Of a DNA stretch of 49,032 bases, positions 36,101-43,387 are shown piece by piece. The notes under the pieces are model-generated. The model saw only the letters and a list, made by a program, of their open reading frames with translations. It searched no databases and was not told where the DNA came from. The first letter of the stretch is position 1; each line of letters begins with the position of its first letter. Source of the DNA: Herbaspirillum sp. CF444 (GTDB taxonomy: Bacteria > Pseudomonadota > Gammaproteobacteria > Burkholderiales > Burkholderiaceae_D); NCBI RefSeq assembly GCF_000282135.1, contig NZ_AKJW01000020.1, forward strand, positions 1 to 49,032, read 5' to 3'. The position numbers and the translations under genes were made by a program.

Positions 36101-36365
36101 CGCCGGCCAGCGATTGCGATTCGATGTGTTCGATGTCGCTGACCACGGTGGTCAGGCCGCGCTCGTTCTGGGATGCGATGCGCTGCCCCATTTCCTGCGC
36201 GGACAGGCCGTTGTAGTTCCAGATGATGCTGATCACCGGAATATTGATTTCCGGGAAGATGTCCGTCGCCATTTTCATGAGGACCAGCGGCGTGGACAGC
36301 ACGATCAGCATCGCCATCACAATAAAGGTGTACGGGCGACGCAGCGCCAACTCGACCATTGACAT
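33114..36365 (-). CDS. RND-family efflux permease (HAE1-like) with altered proton-relay residues
   Basis: 1083 aa, typical of RND pumps. Twelve helices and two large periplasmic loops can be traced; DIFPEINIPVISIIWNYNG, DFFPNVDGGQIRLHMRAPTGT (second half) and LPPGITPP are family marks. Helix 4 reads GILVDQAIVTIENIERHM, so AcrB Asp407-Asp408 is Asp402-Gln403 here (DNA 35157-35162), and helix 10 reads GVATANSILIVSF, with Ala961 where AcrB has Lys940. The Glu of IEN is kept, as in CzcA-like and VDEA-type pumps. First gene of the operon permease-adaptor-channel, a less usual order. Substrate range unknown. A TATAAT box lies 30 bp upstream. Confidence 0.94.
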   Translation of the reverse strand: MSMVELALRRPYTFIVMAMLIVLSTPLVLMKMATDIFPEINIPVISIIWNYNGLSAQEMGQRIASQNERGLTTVVSDIEHIESQSLAGVAVIKVFFQPNANIQNAIAQVVASVQSQLRQLPPGITPPLVIKYSASSIPVMQLALSSPTLPEQQLFDAAVNTLRPQLITIPGVAVPFPYGGKTRLISVDLDTQALQARGLSPVDVVNAVNTQNLILPSGTAKFGATEYTIKMNGSPEAVAGLNDLPVRTAANGATTYLRDVAYVRDGFSPQTNVVRQDGVRGVLLSVLKNGGASTLDIVNNLRALLPQAQQTMPADVKITPLFDQSLFVKAAVKGVVAEALIAAGLTAAMVLLFLGNWRSTLIIAVTIPLSILASILVLYMLGETLNLMTLGGLALSVGILVDQAIVTIENIERHMHMGKPLHDAIIVGAGEIGVPAFVSTVCICIVFVPMFFLSGVARFLFVPLAEAVVFAMAASYILSRTLVPTLVMLLMNNAHGAEGGSSGGKPSLLQRLYRGFDARFERVRRAYTLVLSSLLAHRRRFALAFLGFCVLSCLLYPFLGRDFFPNVDGGQIRLHMRAPTGTRIEETARIADQVESAIREMIPASELETVLDNIGVPNSGINLSYSNAGTIGTLDGEILMSLHEGHRPTEQLVSMLRAELPKRFPGIEFFFQPADIVTQILNFGLPAAIDVQFTGQNLEKNAELAAELTRKIRQIPGAVDAHVHQRLDGPALDMQMDRTRLQQFGLSAANVGQNVLIALSGSSQTTPAFWLNPQNGVVYNVAVQSPQYRVDSLDALLNIPVGAGGAATASGAPSNTQLLGNLVDVRQGRQIAISSRYNILPAVDVFVSVQGTDLATVAGKVSKLVEEMKPRLPRGSQIAIRGQVQTMQASFIGLGVGLAMAIVLVYLLVVVNFQSWIDAAIIIAALPAALAGIAWMLFITGTTLSVPALTGAIMTMGVATANSILIVSFARQRKDEGATPLAAALESGATRIRPVLMTALAMIIGMIPMALGLGEGAEQNAPLGRAVIGGLIFATVSTLFFVPVVFAGVHQRLARRKEARRHHGHGPADSSDTPPQPPQPQQP

Positions 36366-36394
36366 GAACTTTGGTTCCCTGAAATGAGACTTTT

Positions 36395-36400
36395 ATTATA
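36395..36400 (-). promoter_or_regulatory. Probable -10 box of the RND efflux operon
   Basis: On the minus strand a perfect TATAAT lies 30 bp before the permease start, with a weak TTTACG -35-like site 15 bp upstream (36416-36421). The surrounding 60 bp are AT-rich. No clear operator palindrome and no adjacent regulator gene were seen. Confidence 0.55.
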
Positions 36401-36577
36401 CTCAGAATAATTTGCCGTAAAGCTACTGTCCTTGCGCCTTTTCCTTCCGTTCTTATTCTTTTCTTGCTCTTTTTGTTCTTTTCATCCCGCTTTTGCCGTC
36501 TTTCTGCGTCCAACCGACAAAAGCCTTACCATTTCACTGTCTCGTTTCACCGCTCCGCCGTCAAAGCCACGAAAGCC

Positions 36578-37465
36578 ATGGAAGTCATCGAAACATTACG
36601 CTCCCGCATCGAAACCAGCGTCATCAGCATCAGCCGCCCTCCCGGCAGCCCTGATTTTCGCTCTCCGCCGGGCGATCCCGGCCTGTTCGGCCCCGATTCC
36701 GCCGCCTGGCTGGTGCACGGCGACTTCACCGCGATGCTGATCGGCGGCGTCGGCGCGCTGCTGATGCAGATGCTGCATCCATTGGCGCTGGCCGGCGTGT
36801 GGGATCATTCCACATTTCAGCAAGACATGCTTGGCCGCTTGCGGCGCACCGCGCAGTTTATCGCAGGAACGACCTATGGCAGTCGCCAGGATGCAGAGAA
36901 ACTGATCGCCCTGGTGCGCCGTATCCATCATGGCGTGCGCGGCGTCGCGCCGGATGGCCGCGCTTATTCGGCGGACGATCCGGATTTGCTGACCTGGGTG
37001 CATGTGGCGGAGGTGTCGAATTTCCTGCGCGCATATCTGCGCCATCGCAATCCGCAACTGGGCATGGCGCAGCAGAACCGCTACCTCGACGAAATCGCCC
37101 TGATCGCGGAACAACTCGGAGCAAGAAATGTGCCGCGCACTCTGGCGGACATGGATGACTATATAGAGAAGATGCGCCCGCAACTGCATTGCGACGAACG
37201 CACGCTGAAAACCCTGGAACTGGTGATGAACGCACCGGCGCCGAACGCGCTGGCGGTGCCGTGGACACGGCTGATGATGCGTGCCGGCGTTGACCTGCTG
37301 CCGGACTGGGCCAAGCTGCAACTCGGCGTGAAACCCTTAAGCCCGTTGCAGCAGGTCATGTTGCAACGGGCCGTCGCGGTGGCGGCGAAGCCGATACGCT
37401 GGGCGGTCCGGCAAAGCTCCGCCCAGCTGGCCCGCCAGCGCATGGCGCCGACAGAGCCGATGTGA
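36578..37465 (+). CDS. DUF2236 / MpaB-like (Lcp-related) heme oxygenase family protein
   Basis: 295 aa from the ATG at 36578; an earlier in-frame start at 36464 adds a Phe/Arg-rich tail. Family landmarks: FGPDSAAWLVHGDFTAML, LMQMLHPLALAGVWDHSTF, LGRLRRTAQFIAGTTYGS, RRIHHGVRGV, YSADDPDLLTWVHVAEV. The conserved Arg-Thr pair and the two His regions (LHP and WVHVAE) fit the heme-binding core of rubber-oxygenase Lcp and mycophenolate MpaB-like proteins. Substrate unknown. It is a single plus-strand gene inside an efflux island and is convergent with the EmrB-type gene that follows. Confidence 0.83.
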   Translation: MEVIETLRSRIETSVISISRPPGSPDFRSPPGDPGLFGPDSAAWLVHGDFTAMLIGGVGALLMQMLHPLALAGVWDHSTFQQDMLGRLRRTAQFIAGTTYGSRQDAEKLIALVRRIHHGVRGVAPDGRAYSADDPDLLTWVHVAEVSNFLRAYLRHRNPQLGMAQQNRYLDEIALIAEQLGARNVPRTLADMDDYIEKMRPQLHCDERTLKTLELVMNAPAPNALAVPWTRLMMRAGVDLLPDWAKLQLGVKPLSPLQQVMLQRAVAVAAKPIRWAVRQSSAQLARQRMAPTEPM

Positions 37466-37468
37466 AAC

Positions 37469-39085
37469 TTAATGAGCGTCGGCTGATGGCGCTTTAGGTG
37501 GCGCCACTTTGTGCATGAATGGAATCAGCACAATCGCCACCAGAAAACACACCATCACCGCCAGGAAGGCATCGGCAAAAGTCTGGGTCTGCGCTTCGCG
37601 CATGGTCAGTCGCCACAACTGCTGCAAGGCGCCGGTCGACGCGCTGCCGCCATCGAGTCCCCATGCCAGCATGTTGGCGCCGGTGTTTTGCACCAGATTG
37701 TTCATGGATTCGTTGGCGCTGTTGAGATGTTCCGCCAGACGCAGGAAGTGCAGGTTGGTGCGGTCGTTGAGGATGGTGCCGCACACGGCGATGCCGATCG
37801 CGCCGCCCAGATTGCGCATGAGGTTGAACAAACCCGAAGCCTGCTTCAGCCGCTCCGGCTTGAGCGCACCCAGCGTCAGCGTCACCACCGGCGCCACCGC
37901 GAACTGCTGTGCAAACCCGCGCAGCGCTTGCGGCAACATCAGCTCGCGCCAACCCCAGTCGTGCGTGATCGGCGTGAAGTTCCACATGCTCAGTGCGAAG
38001 CAGGCCATCCCGAACATCATCAGCCAGCGCAGATCGACGCGCCGTCCCAGATAGGTATAGAACGGAATCGCGCAGATCTGGAACAGGCCGGTCGCGAAAA
38101 TCGCCAGGCCGATGTCGAGCGCACTGAAGCCGCGCACGTGCGCCAGGAATACCGGCGTCAGATACACCGTGGCGAAGATGCCGATGCCGGTGACGAACGA
38201 GAAGAAGCAGCCGAGCGCAAAGTTGCGGTCCTTGAGCGCGCGCAGATCGACCACCGGATTTTCATACGCCAGGCTGCGCCAGATGAATCCGATGCCGGCG
38301 ACGATGGCGATCCAGACCGTGGTGCGGATCACGTCGTCGCCCATCCAGCCCAGCCGCGGACCTTCTTCCAGCGAATACTCCAGGCAACCGAGACTGGCCG
38401 CCAGCAGGATCATGCCGAGATAGTCGGCGCCCTTGAGCAGCGACAGATTGGGCTTGTCGATGCGCACCAGCATCGGCACCACCACCGCGACGAAAATCCC
38501 CGGCACGAGGTTGATGAAGAACAGCCAGTGCCACGAATAATTGCTGGTGATCCAGCCGCCGACGGTAGGCCCCAGGGTCGGCGCCAGCGACGACAGCGCG
38601 CCGACGGTTGCCGCGGCAATCACGCGCTGATGGCCGGAAAAATAAAAGAACGCCGAAGTGAACACCATCGGAATCATCGAGCCGCCGAGGAAACCCTGCA
38701 GCGCGCGGAAGAAGATCATGCTGTTGATGTCCCAGGCCATGCCGCACAACATGCTGGCGACGGTGAAGCCGACCGCCGAGGCGCTGAACAGCCAGCGCGT
38801 CGACATCACGCGCGCCAGCCAGCCGGACAAGGGAATGACGATGATCTCGGCGATCAGGTAGCTGGTCTGCACCCAGGCGGTTTCATCGGCGCCGGCCGAC
38901 AAGCCGCCGCCGATGTCGGCCAGCGAAGCCGACACGATCTGGATATCGATCAGGGCGATGAACATGCCGACGCACATGGTGGCGAAGGCGAGGATCTTGG
39001 CCTTTTGCGTGAGTTCAGCAGGCGAAGATTGTGGCATTGGCGACGGTGTCGGCGGTGCCATGGTGGTACTGGCGACGGCACTCAT
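37469..39085 (-). CDS. EmrB/QacA-type multidrug MFS exporter (DHA2; system 2)
   Basis: 538 aa. Fourteen helices; helix 1 motif ALIDIQIVSASLADIG, GWLARVMSTRWLF, and motif C region LAPTLGPTVGGWITSNYSWHWLFFINLVPG (quoted in part) are diagnostic. The N-terminal 28 residues are Pro/Ser/Thr-rich and cytoplasmic. It starts 2 bp after the adaptor stop, so the two are one transcription unit. The stop codon is 3 bp from the stop of the convergent DUF2236 gene with no visible terminator between. Sequence differs clearly from the exporter at 28769. Confidence 0.95.
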   Translation of the reverse strand: MSAVASTTMAPPTPSPMPQSSPAELTQKAKILAFATMCVGMFIALIDIQIVSASLADIGGGLSAGADETAWVQTSYLIAEIIVIPLSGWLARVMSTRWLFSASAVGFTVASMLCGMAWDINSMIFFRALQGFLGGSMIPMVFTSAFFYFSGHQRVIAAATVGALSSLAPTLGPTVGGWITSNYSWHWLFFINLVPGIFVAVVVPMLVRIDKPNLSLLKGADYLGMILLAASLGCLEYSLEEGPRLGWMGDDVIRTTVWIAIVAGIGFIWRSLAYENPVVDLRALKDRNFALGCFFSFVTGIGIFATVYLTPVFLAHVRGFSALDIGLAIFATGLFQICAIPFYTYLGRRVDLRWLMMFGMACFALSMWNFTPITHDWGWRELMLPQALRGFAQQFAVAPVVTLTLGALKPERLKQASGLFNLMRNLGGAIGIAVCGTILNDRTNLHFLRLAEHLNSANESMNNLVQNTGANMLAWGLDGGSASTGALQQLWRLTMREAQTQTFADAFLAVMVCFLVAIVLIPFMHKVAPPKAPSADAH

Positions 39086-39087
39086 GC

Positions 39088-40221
39088 TCAGCTCCGTTTG
39101 ACGTTATTGGCGTTGTTGGCGCCGGAGGCCGGCATGCGCTCGTCGACTTCCGCCGTCACCGACAGACCGGGCCGCAATTTTCCAAGCCGCGCCGCTTCAC
39201 CGTCGAGCAGAATCCGTACCGGCACACGCTGGACGATCTTGGTGAAATTACCGGTGGCGTTTTCCGCAGGCAGGATGCTGAATTGCGCGCCGGTTGCCGG
39301 TGCAATGCTGGCAACATGACCTTCGAAAGTCTCACCGGGCAATACGTCTGCCTTGATCTTGACCGCCATGCCGGTCTGAAAACGGGCGATCTGGCTTTCC
39401 TTGAAATTGGCGTCGACCCACAAGCCTTGCGCCGGCACCACCGACAACAGTTGGGCGCCGGTAGCGGCATACGCGCCGAGACGTGCGCGGCGGTTACCGA
39501 CCACGCCGTCAACCGGTGCGCGCAATTCGGTATAGGCGACATTCAGTTCGGCCAGATTGCGTTCGGCGATGGCTTGTTGCAATGCCGCCTGCGCTTTTTG
39601 CTTTTGCGTGGCGAGCACGTCGAGTTGACGCTGCGCGGCGTTCAGGCCGGCTTGCGCCTTCTGACCGTTGGCGACTGCCTGCTTATAGTCGGCGTCTGCT
39701 TTCTGGAAGCTCTGCACCGATACCGCCGCCTTCGACGACAGGCTCTGGTAGCGCGTCTGGTCGTCATGCGCGCGCGAAGTTTCGGCGCCGGCGGCGGCGA
39801 CGCCGGCCTTGTTTTGCTCGATCACGGCTTCCTGCAAACGGCGCTCGGCGTCGATGTTGGCCAGCGTCGCTTCCTGCGCCTGCACGGCGGCTTTCAGTTT
39901 GTTCAATACCGCAACGTAGTCGCGGTCATCCAGTTTGATCAGCAAGTCGCCGGCTTTGACGCGCTGGTTGTCGGTCACCAGCACTTGCGCGATGTTTCCC
40001 GACACCTTGGGCGCAATCACGGTGATGTCGCCGCCGACATAGGCATCGTCGGTGTGCTCCCAGTAGCGGCCTTCGGCGAACCAGTAAATCAGATAACCGA
40101 CGACCGCGGCGATCACGACGATCGCCACGAGGATTTTCACCGCGCCGTTTTTGCCATTCTTTTTTGCGGTGGCTGACTGCCCGATGTCGTTCGCCGTCGC
40201 AACGATTGTTGGATTGCTCAT
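39088..40221 (-). CDS. EmrA/HlyD-type membrane-fusion adaptor (system 2)
   Basis: 377 aa from the ATG at 40221 (MSNPTIVATAND), with GGGG 8-11 bases upstream. N-terminal helix at about residues 28-48; then YWEHTDDAYVGGDITVIAPKVSG (quoted in part), a long Ala/Gln-rich coiled coil, ELRAPVDGVVGNRRARLG, and WVDANFKESQIARFQTG. Standard EmrA architecture. First gene of the minus-strand pair; the channel gene of the same system is divergent at 40448, so the 226-bp region between them controls both. Confidence 0.95.
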   Translation of the reverse strand: MSNPTIVATANDIGQSATAKKNGKNGAVKILVAIVVIAAVVGYLIYWFAEGRYWEHTDDAYVGGDITVIAPKVSGNIAQVLVTDNQRVKAGDLLIKLDDRDYVAVLNKLKAAVQAQEATLANIDAERRLQEAVIEQNKAGVAAAGAETSRAHDDQTRYQSLSSKAAVSVQSFQKADADYKQAVANGQKAQAGLNAAQRQLDVLATQKQKAQAALQQAIAERNLAELNVAYTELRAPVDGVVGNRRARLGAYAATGAQLLSVVPAQGLWVDANFKESQIARFQTGMAVKIKADVLPGETFEGHVASIAPATGAQFSILPAENATGNFTKIVQRVPVRILLDGEAARLGKLRPGLSVTAEVDERMPASGANNANNVKRS

Positions 40222-40354
40222 GTTGTACCCCAGTCTTTCTATCGATAAGCCCGCGCGGGGCCGGTTATGAAAAATGCCGTTGGTCCTGCAAATCTTGAGT
40301 CCTTGAAAGCCTTTGCCGGCAACGTGTTGCGACTCGAAAAAATATTTCAGACGG

Positions 40355-40413
40355 CTAGTTGCTTTCATTTTGATAGTTAGATTAAACTAGAGACTATCAT
40401 TTTGCAAGTAACT
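40355..40413. promoter_or_regulatory. Divergent control region of efflux system 2 with inverted repeats
   Basis: Between the adaptor (minus) and the channel gene (plus) lie TGATAGT (40371-40377) and ACTATCA (40393-40399), a 7-bp inverted repeat, plus CTAGTT (40355-40360) and AACTAG (40385-40390). AAGTAACT at 40406-40413 is the reverse complement of the octamer repeated at the SDR promoter (44236-44261), and AGTTGCTT at 40357-40364 is one base off it. A TATCAT at 40395-40400 could be a -10 box. Regulator not identified. Confidence 0.45.
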
Positions 40414-40447
40414 TTTTAAAAGATGGTTTTTTCCAAGGGAGTCAGCG

Positions 40448-41896
40448 ATGGACGGCAACAAACTGATGGGATCGGCAAGCCTGAGCGCGGTGGCGCTGGC
40501 GGTCGGCGTATTTCTGACGGGCTGCGCCAGCGGCCCCGATTACCAGGCGCCGGCGGTGACCGGCGGCGCGTTCCACAATGCAAGCCTGCTGGAGCAACGC
40601 AACGCTGTTGCGTCGATGCCGCAACTGGATGAATGGTGGAAAGGTTTCAACGATCCGGTACTGAGCCGGGTCGTGCAGCGCGCGATCGAGCAAAACCTCG
40701 ACCTCGCCGCCTCGGTCGCCCGCGTCGAGCAGGCGCGTGCCGCAGCGCAGGAAGCCGGCGCGCAGCGTCGTCCGCAAGTCGGCCTGGAAAGCCAGGCGGC
40801 GCGCACCAGGCAATCGCTCAACAGCCCGCTCGGCAAGATTGCCAGCAGCTTCCCCGGTTATGAACGCACCCAGACCTTGTATGACGTCGGCGTCGGCGCC
40901 AGTTGGGAACTGGATCTGGCAGGGTCGCTGAAGCGCGGCGCCGAAGCCGCCGATGCGGAACGCGACGCCGCCGAGGCCGATCACATGGGCGTGCGCATCT
41001 CGATCGTCGCCGAAGCAGCGGACGCCTACTTCCGTATTCGCAGCGCGCAATCCCGTCTGCGCATCGCCGAAGATCAGGTGCAGACCACCAGCCAACTGCT
41101 CGACCTGGTGCGCCTGAGGTTGCGCGACGGCATGTCGAGCCAGCGTGAGAGCGCGCTGGCCGAAGCGCAACTGTCGCAGGCGCGCTCGGGTATTCCGCCG
41201 CTGCGGATCGAACTGGAACGGCAACTGAACCGGCTCGATGTCCTGATGGGCGCCGTACCGGGGACCTATGCCAAGGAATTGAGCGACGATACATCGACCG
41301 TTGCAACAGTCCCGGCCATCATCGTCGCCGACGGTAGCGCTGCGTTGTTGCGTCGCCGTCCCGACGTGCTGGCGGCGGAACGGCGTCTTGCCGCTTCCAA
41401 TGCGCGCATCGGCGTGGCGATGGCGGAGTATTACCCCAAACTGTCGCTGTCGTCCTTGCTGGGATTTGAAAGTCTGGGCGCAAGCGGATTGTTCACCGCC
41501 AACAGCTTCCAACCGCAGGCGGCACTGGGTCTGCGCTGGCGCCTGTTCGACTTCGGCCGCATCGATGCCGAAGTCGCGCGCGCCAGGGGCGCCAACCAGG
41601 AGGCGCTGGCGCGTTACCGGCAAGCTATCCTGCGCGCCACCGAAGACGTGGAAAATTCCATCGTCACGCTGGTGCAGCTGGAAAGACAAAGCGTCGAACT
41701 GAACGATGAAGTCGCCGCCCGCCAACGCGCACGCGGCGCCGCGCAAGACGCTTATCAGGGTGGTGCATTGAGCCTGACGGAAGTATTGGAGGAGGATCGC
41801 CTGCTGCTGCATGCACGCGATCAGCTGGCGCAGGTGCGCGCCGACGATGCGCGTGCCGCGGTGACGACCTTCCGCTCGCTGGGCGGCGGCTGGTAA
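40448..41896 (+). CDS. Outer-membrane efflux lipoprotein, OprM/NodT family (system 2)
   Basis: 482 aa. Lipobox FLTGC at about residue 26. Landmarks: SGPDYQAPAV, WWKGFNDPVLSRVV, GASWELDLAGSLKRG, ALLRRRPDVLAAERRLAASNARIGVAMAEYYPKLS (quoted in part), RWRLFDFGRIDAEVARA, and YQGGALSLTEVLEE. It encodes the channel of the second EmrAB-type pump and is the third OprM-like gene in 16 kb. It is transcribed divergently from the adaptor-exporter pair. A repeat element follows its stop. Confidence 0.95.
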   Translation: MDGNKLMGSASLSAVALAVGVFLTGCASGPDYQAPAVTGGAFHNASLLEQRNAVASMPQLDEWWKGFNDPVLSRVVQRAIEQNLDLAASVARVEQARAAAQEAGAQRRPQVGLESQAARTRQSLNSPLGKIASSFPGYERTQTLYDVGVGASWELDLAGSLKRGAEAADAERDAAEADHMGVRISIVAEAADAYFRIRSAQSRLRIAEDQVQTTSQLLDLVRLRLRDGMSSQRESALAEAQLSQARSGIPPLRIELERQLNRLDVLMGAVPGTYAKELSDDTSTVATVPAIIVADGSAALLRRRPDVLAAERRLAASNARIGVAMAEYYPKLSLSSLLGFESLGASGLFTANSFQPQAALGLRWRLFDFGRIDAEVARARGANQEALARYRQAILRATEDVENSIVTLVQLERQSVELNDEVAARQRARGAAQDAYQGGALSLTEVLEEDRLLLHARDQLAQVRADDARAAVTTFRSLGGGW

Positions 41897-41926
41897 TGCG
41901 CAGGGAAATGCGTAAAGCCGTGCTGC

Positions 41927-42008
41927 TGTCGTCCTGACGAAAGTCAGGATCCAGTGTCGTATCGACGGTCCTTACGACACTGGGTCCCAGCGTCCGCTGG
42001 GACGACGG
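41927..42008. repeat. Dispersed double-hairpin repeat, copy C
   Basis: Inverted copy of the element at 7584-7664 with about 10 differences in 81 bases by eye. Hairpins TCCTGAC-GAAA-GTCAGGA on the left and TCCCAGCG-TC-CGCTGGGA on the right, joined by CCAGTGTCGTA and its mirror TACGACACTGG. It lies between the convergent channel gene and the ketopantoate-reductase-like gene and could terminate both. Confidence 0.85.
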
Positions 42009-42034
42009 AAAAAATCAGAAGCGTGATCGACCTC

Positions 42035-42964
42035 TCAGCTCGCGCGTTGATTACGGGCTTCGTAAGTTTTGAGATGGGTATAGACGACTTGCAAAAGATC
42101 CGTCTTGGTCCCGGCTTCGCGGCCGCGACGCAACAGATCGCCGATGATGTGATCGGCTTCGATGCGCGCGTTGTTGCTGATGTCGCGGAACATGGAGGCG
42201 GTCAGCGTCGAGCCGGCTTCGGTCAGCATCTTGCGCGTGCGATCGTAGAAAGGACCGCCCGGCGCATGATCGTTGGCGGCGGCGATGGCGGCATTTTCCT
42301 CCAGCAAGGCGGTGATGAATTGCTCGCCGCCCGGCGCCTGCAAAATATCGCCGACGCTGGAACGCATCAGGCTGGTGCTGCCGGCCAGCGATGCCAGCAT
42401 GATCCATTTTTCCCACATCGACTGCAGGATGGCGGGACTGACGTTGACGTCGAAACCGGCGCCGGCGATTTCCTTCTCGATCTGTGCGAGGCGCGACGAC
42501 GATGTGCCGTCGCGTTCGCCGAAGGTCATGCCATGGAAAGTATTCAGATGCTTGATGGCGCCGTCGGCGTCGATGGTGCTGGCGATGACGCATTGGCCGC
42601 CGAGGATTTTTTCCGCGCCGAAACGTTGCGACAGGATGTCCAGGTGCTGCATGCCGTTGAGCAGCGGCAGGATGACCGTGTCCGGTCCGACTGCGGCAGC
42701 GAAGGATTCGATCGCGTCGGCCAGGTCGTAGGCTTTGCAGCTGAGGATGATCAGGTCGTAGTGCCGCTTCAGGTTTTCTTTCAGGACGGTCGGTGGATTT
42801 TCCAGCGTCAGATCCCCGACCGGGCTTTTGATCCGCAAACCGTTTTTCGCCAGCAGCTCGGCACGTTTCTCGCGCACCAGGAACGTCACGTCGCGCCCTG
42901 TCGCCAGCATGCGCCCGCCGAAATATCCGCCGACTGCACCGGCGCCCACTATCAAAGTTTGCAT
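42035..42964 (-). CDS. 2-dehydropantoate 2-reductase (PanE/ApbA) family protein
   Basis: 309 aa. The ATG at 42964 has AGGAG 8 bases upstream; a GTG two codons earlier overlaps the upstream stop but lies too close to that site. NADPH-binding motif VGAGAVGGYFGG, ILSCKAYDL, LPLLNGMQHLD (the active-site Asn region), and MWEKWIMLA with the catalytic Lys. The Asn normally four residues after that Lys is not kept, which is frequent in paralogues not used for pantothenate synthesis. It is the last gene of a three-gene operon with HxlR and SDR genes, so a role in reducing a 2-oxo or reactive carbonyl compound is more likely than vitamin synthesis. Confidence 0.85.
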   Translation of the reverse strand: MQTLIVGAGAVGGYFGGRMLATGRDVTFLVREKRAELLAKNGLRIKSPVGDLTLENPPTVLKENLKRHYDLIILSCKAYDLADAIESFAAAVGPDTVILPLLNGMQHLDILSQRFGAEKILGGQCVIASTIDADGAIKHLNTFHGMTFGERDGTSSSRLAQIEKEIAGAGFDVNVSPAILQSMWEKWIMLASLAGSTSLMRSSVGDILQAPGGEQFITALLEENAAIAAANDHAPGGPFYDRTRKMLTEAGSTLTASMFRDISNNARIEADHIIGDLLRRGREAGTKTDLLQVVYTHLKTYEARNQRAS

Positions 42965-42966
42965 CT

Positions 42967-43362
42967 TCACGTCTCCTCGTTTTGTTCCCGTATCCGGTCC
43001 TGCAAATAGTCGTCCGCGCTACCCTGCCTGAGTTGCTGCGCCGGGTCGCCGAAGTTGCGCAGGCCCCAGTCGTACATCGCCGCAATCACGACGCGGAAGT
43101 CGCGACCGCGTTCGGTCAACAGGTACTCATAACGCGGCGGATGCTGACGGTATTGACGACGTTCAAGCAAGCCGGCGTCGACCAGTGTCTGCAATCGACG
43201 CGCCAGCATGTTGGGCGATATTGCCAGATTTTTCTGAAACTGGTCGAAGCGGGTCAAACCGCGCAGGCAATCGCGCACGATCAGGATGCTCCACCACTCC
43301 CCCACCACTTGCATGGTGCAGGCAACGGGGCAATCCTGATCGTCGAGACATTTGCGGCGCAT
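42967..43362 (-). CDS. HxlR family winged-helix regulator with N-terminal cysteines
   Basis: 131 aa. Typical HxlR layout: CPVACTMQVVGEWWSILIVRDC (quoted in part), TRFDQFQKNLAISPNMLARRLQTLVDAGLLERR region, RYEYLLTERGRDF. Cys5, Cys11 and Cys15 lie near the N-terminus; the CPV cysteine aligns with the redox-sensing Cys of HypR/YodB-type regulators. Such proteins sense quinones, aldehydes or disulfide stress and control reductases. It lies 25 bp after the SDR gene and directly before the ketopantoate-reductase-like gene, all on the minus strand, so it probably regulates its own operon. Confidence 0.92.
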   Translation of the reverse strand: MRRKCLDDQDCPVACTMQVVGEWWSILIVRDCLRGLTRFDQFQKNLAISPNMLARRLQTLVDAGLLERRQYRQHPPRYEYLLTERGRDFRVVIAAMYDWGLRNFGDPAQQLRQGSADDYLQDRIREQNEET

Positions 43363-43387
43363 GCGGGCCTGGTGCGGTGGCTTTCGA

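Noticed and set aside
33309..36362. Open frame of about 1000 codons antisense to the RND permease gene
   Set aside because: Its product is dominated by Arg, Gln, His, Asp and Gly as expected for the shadow frame of a high-GC gene; no domain, and the opposite frame is a clear RND pump.
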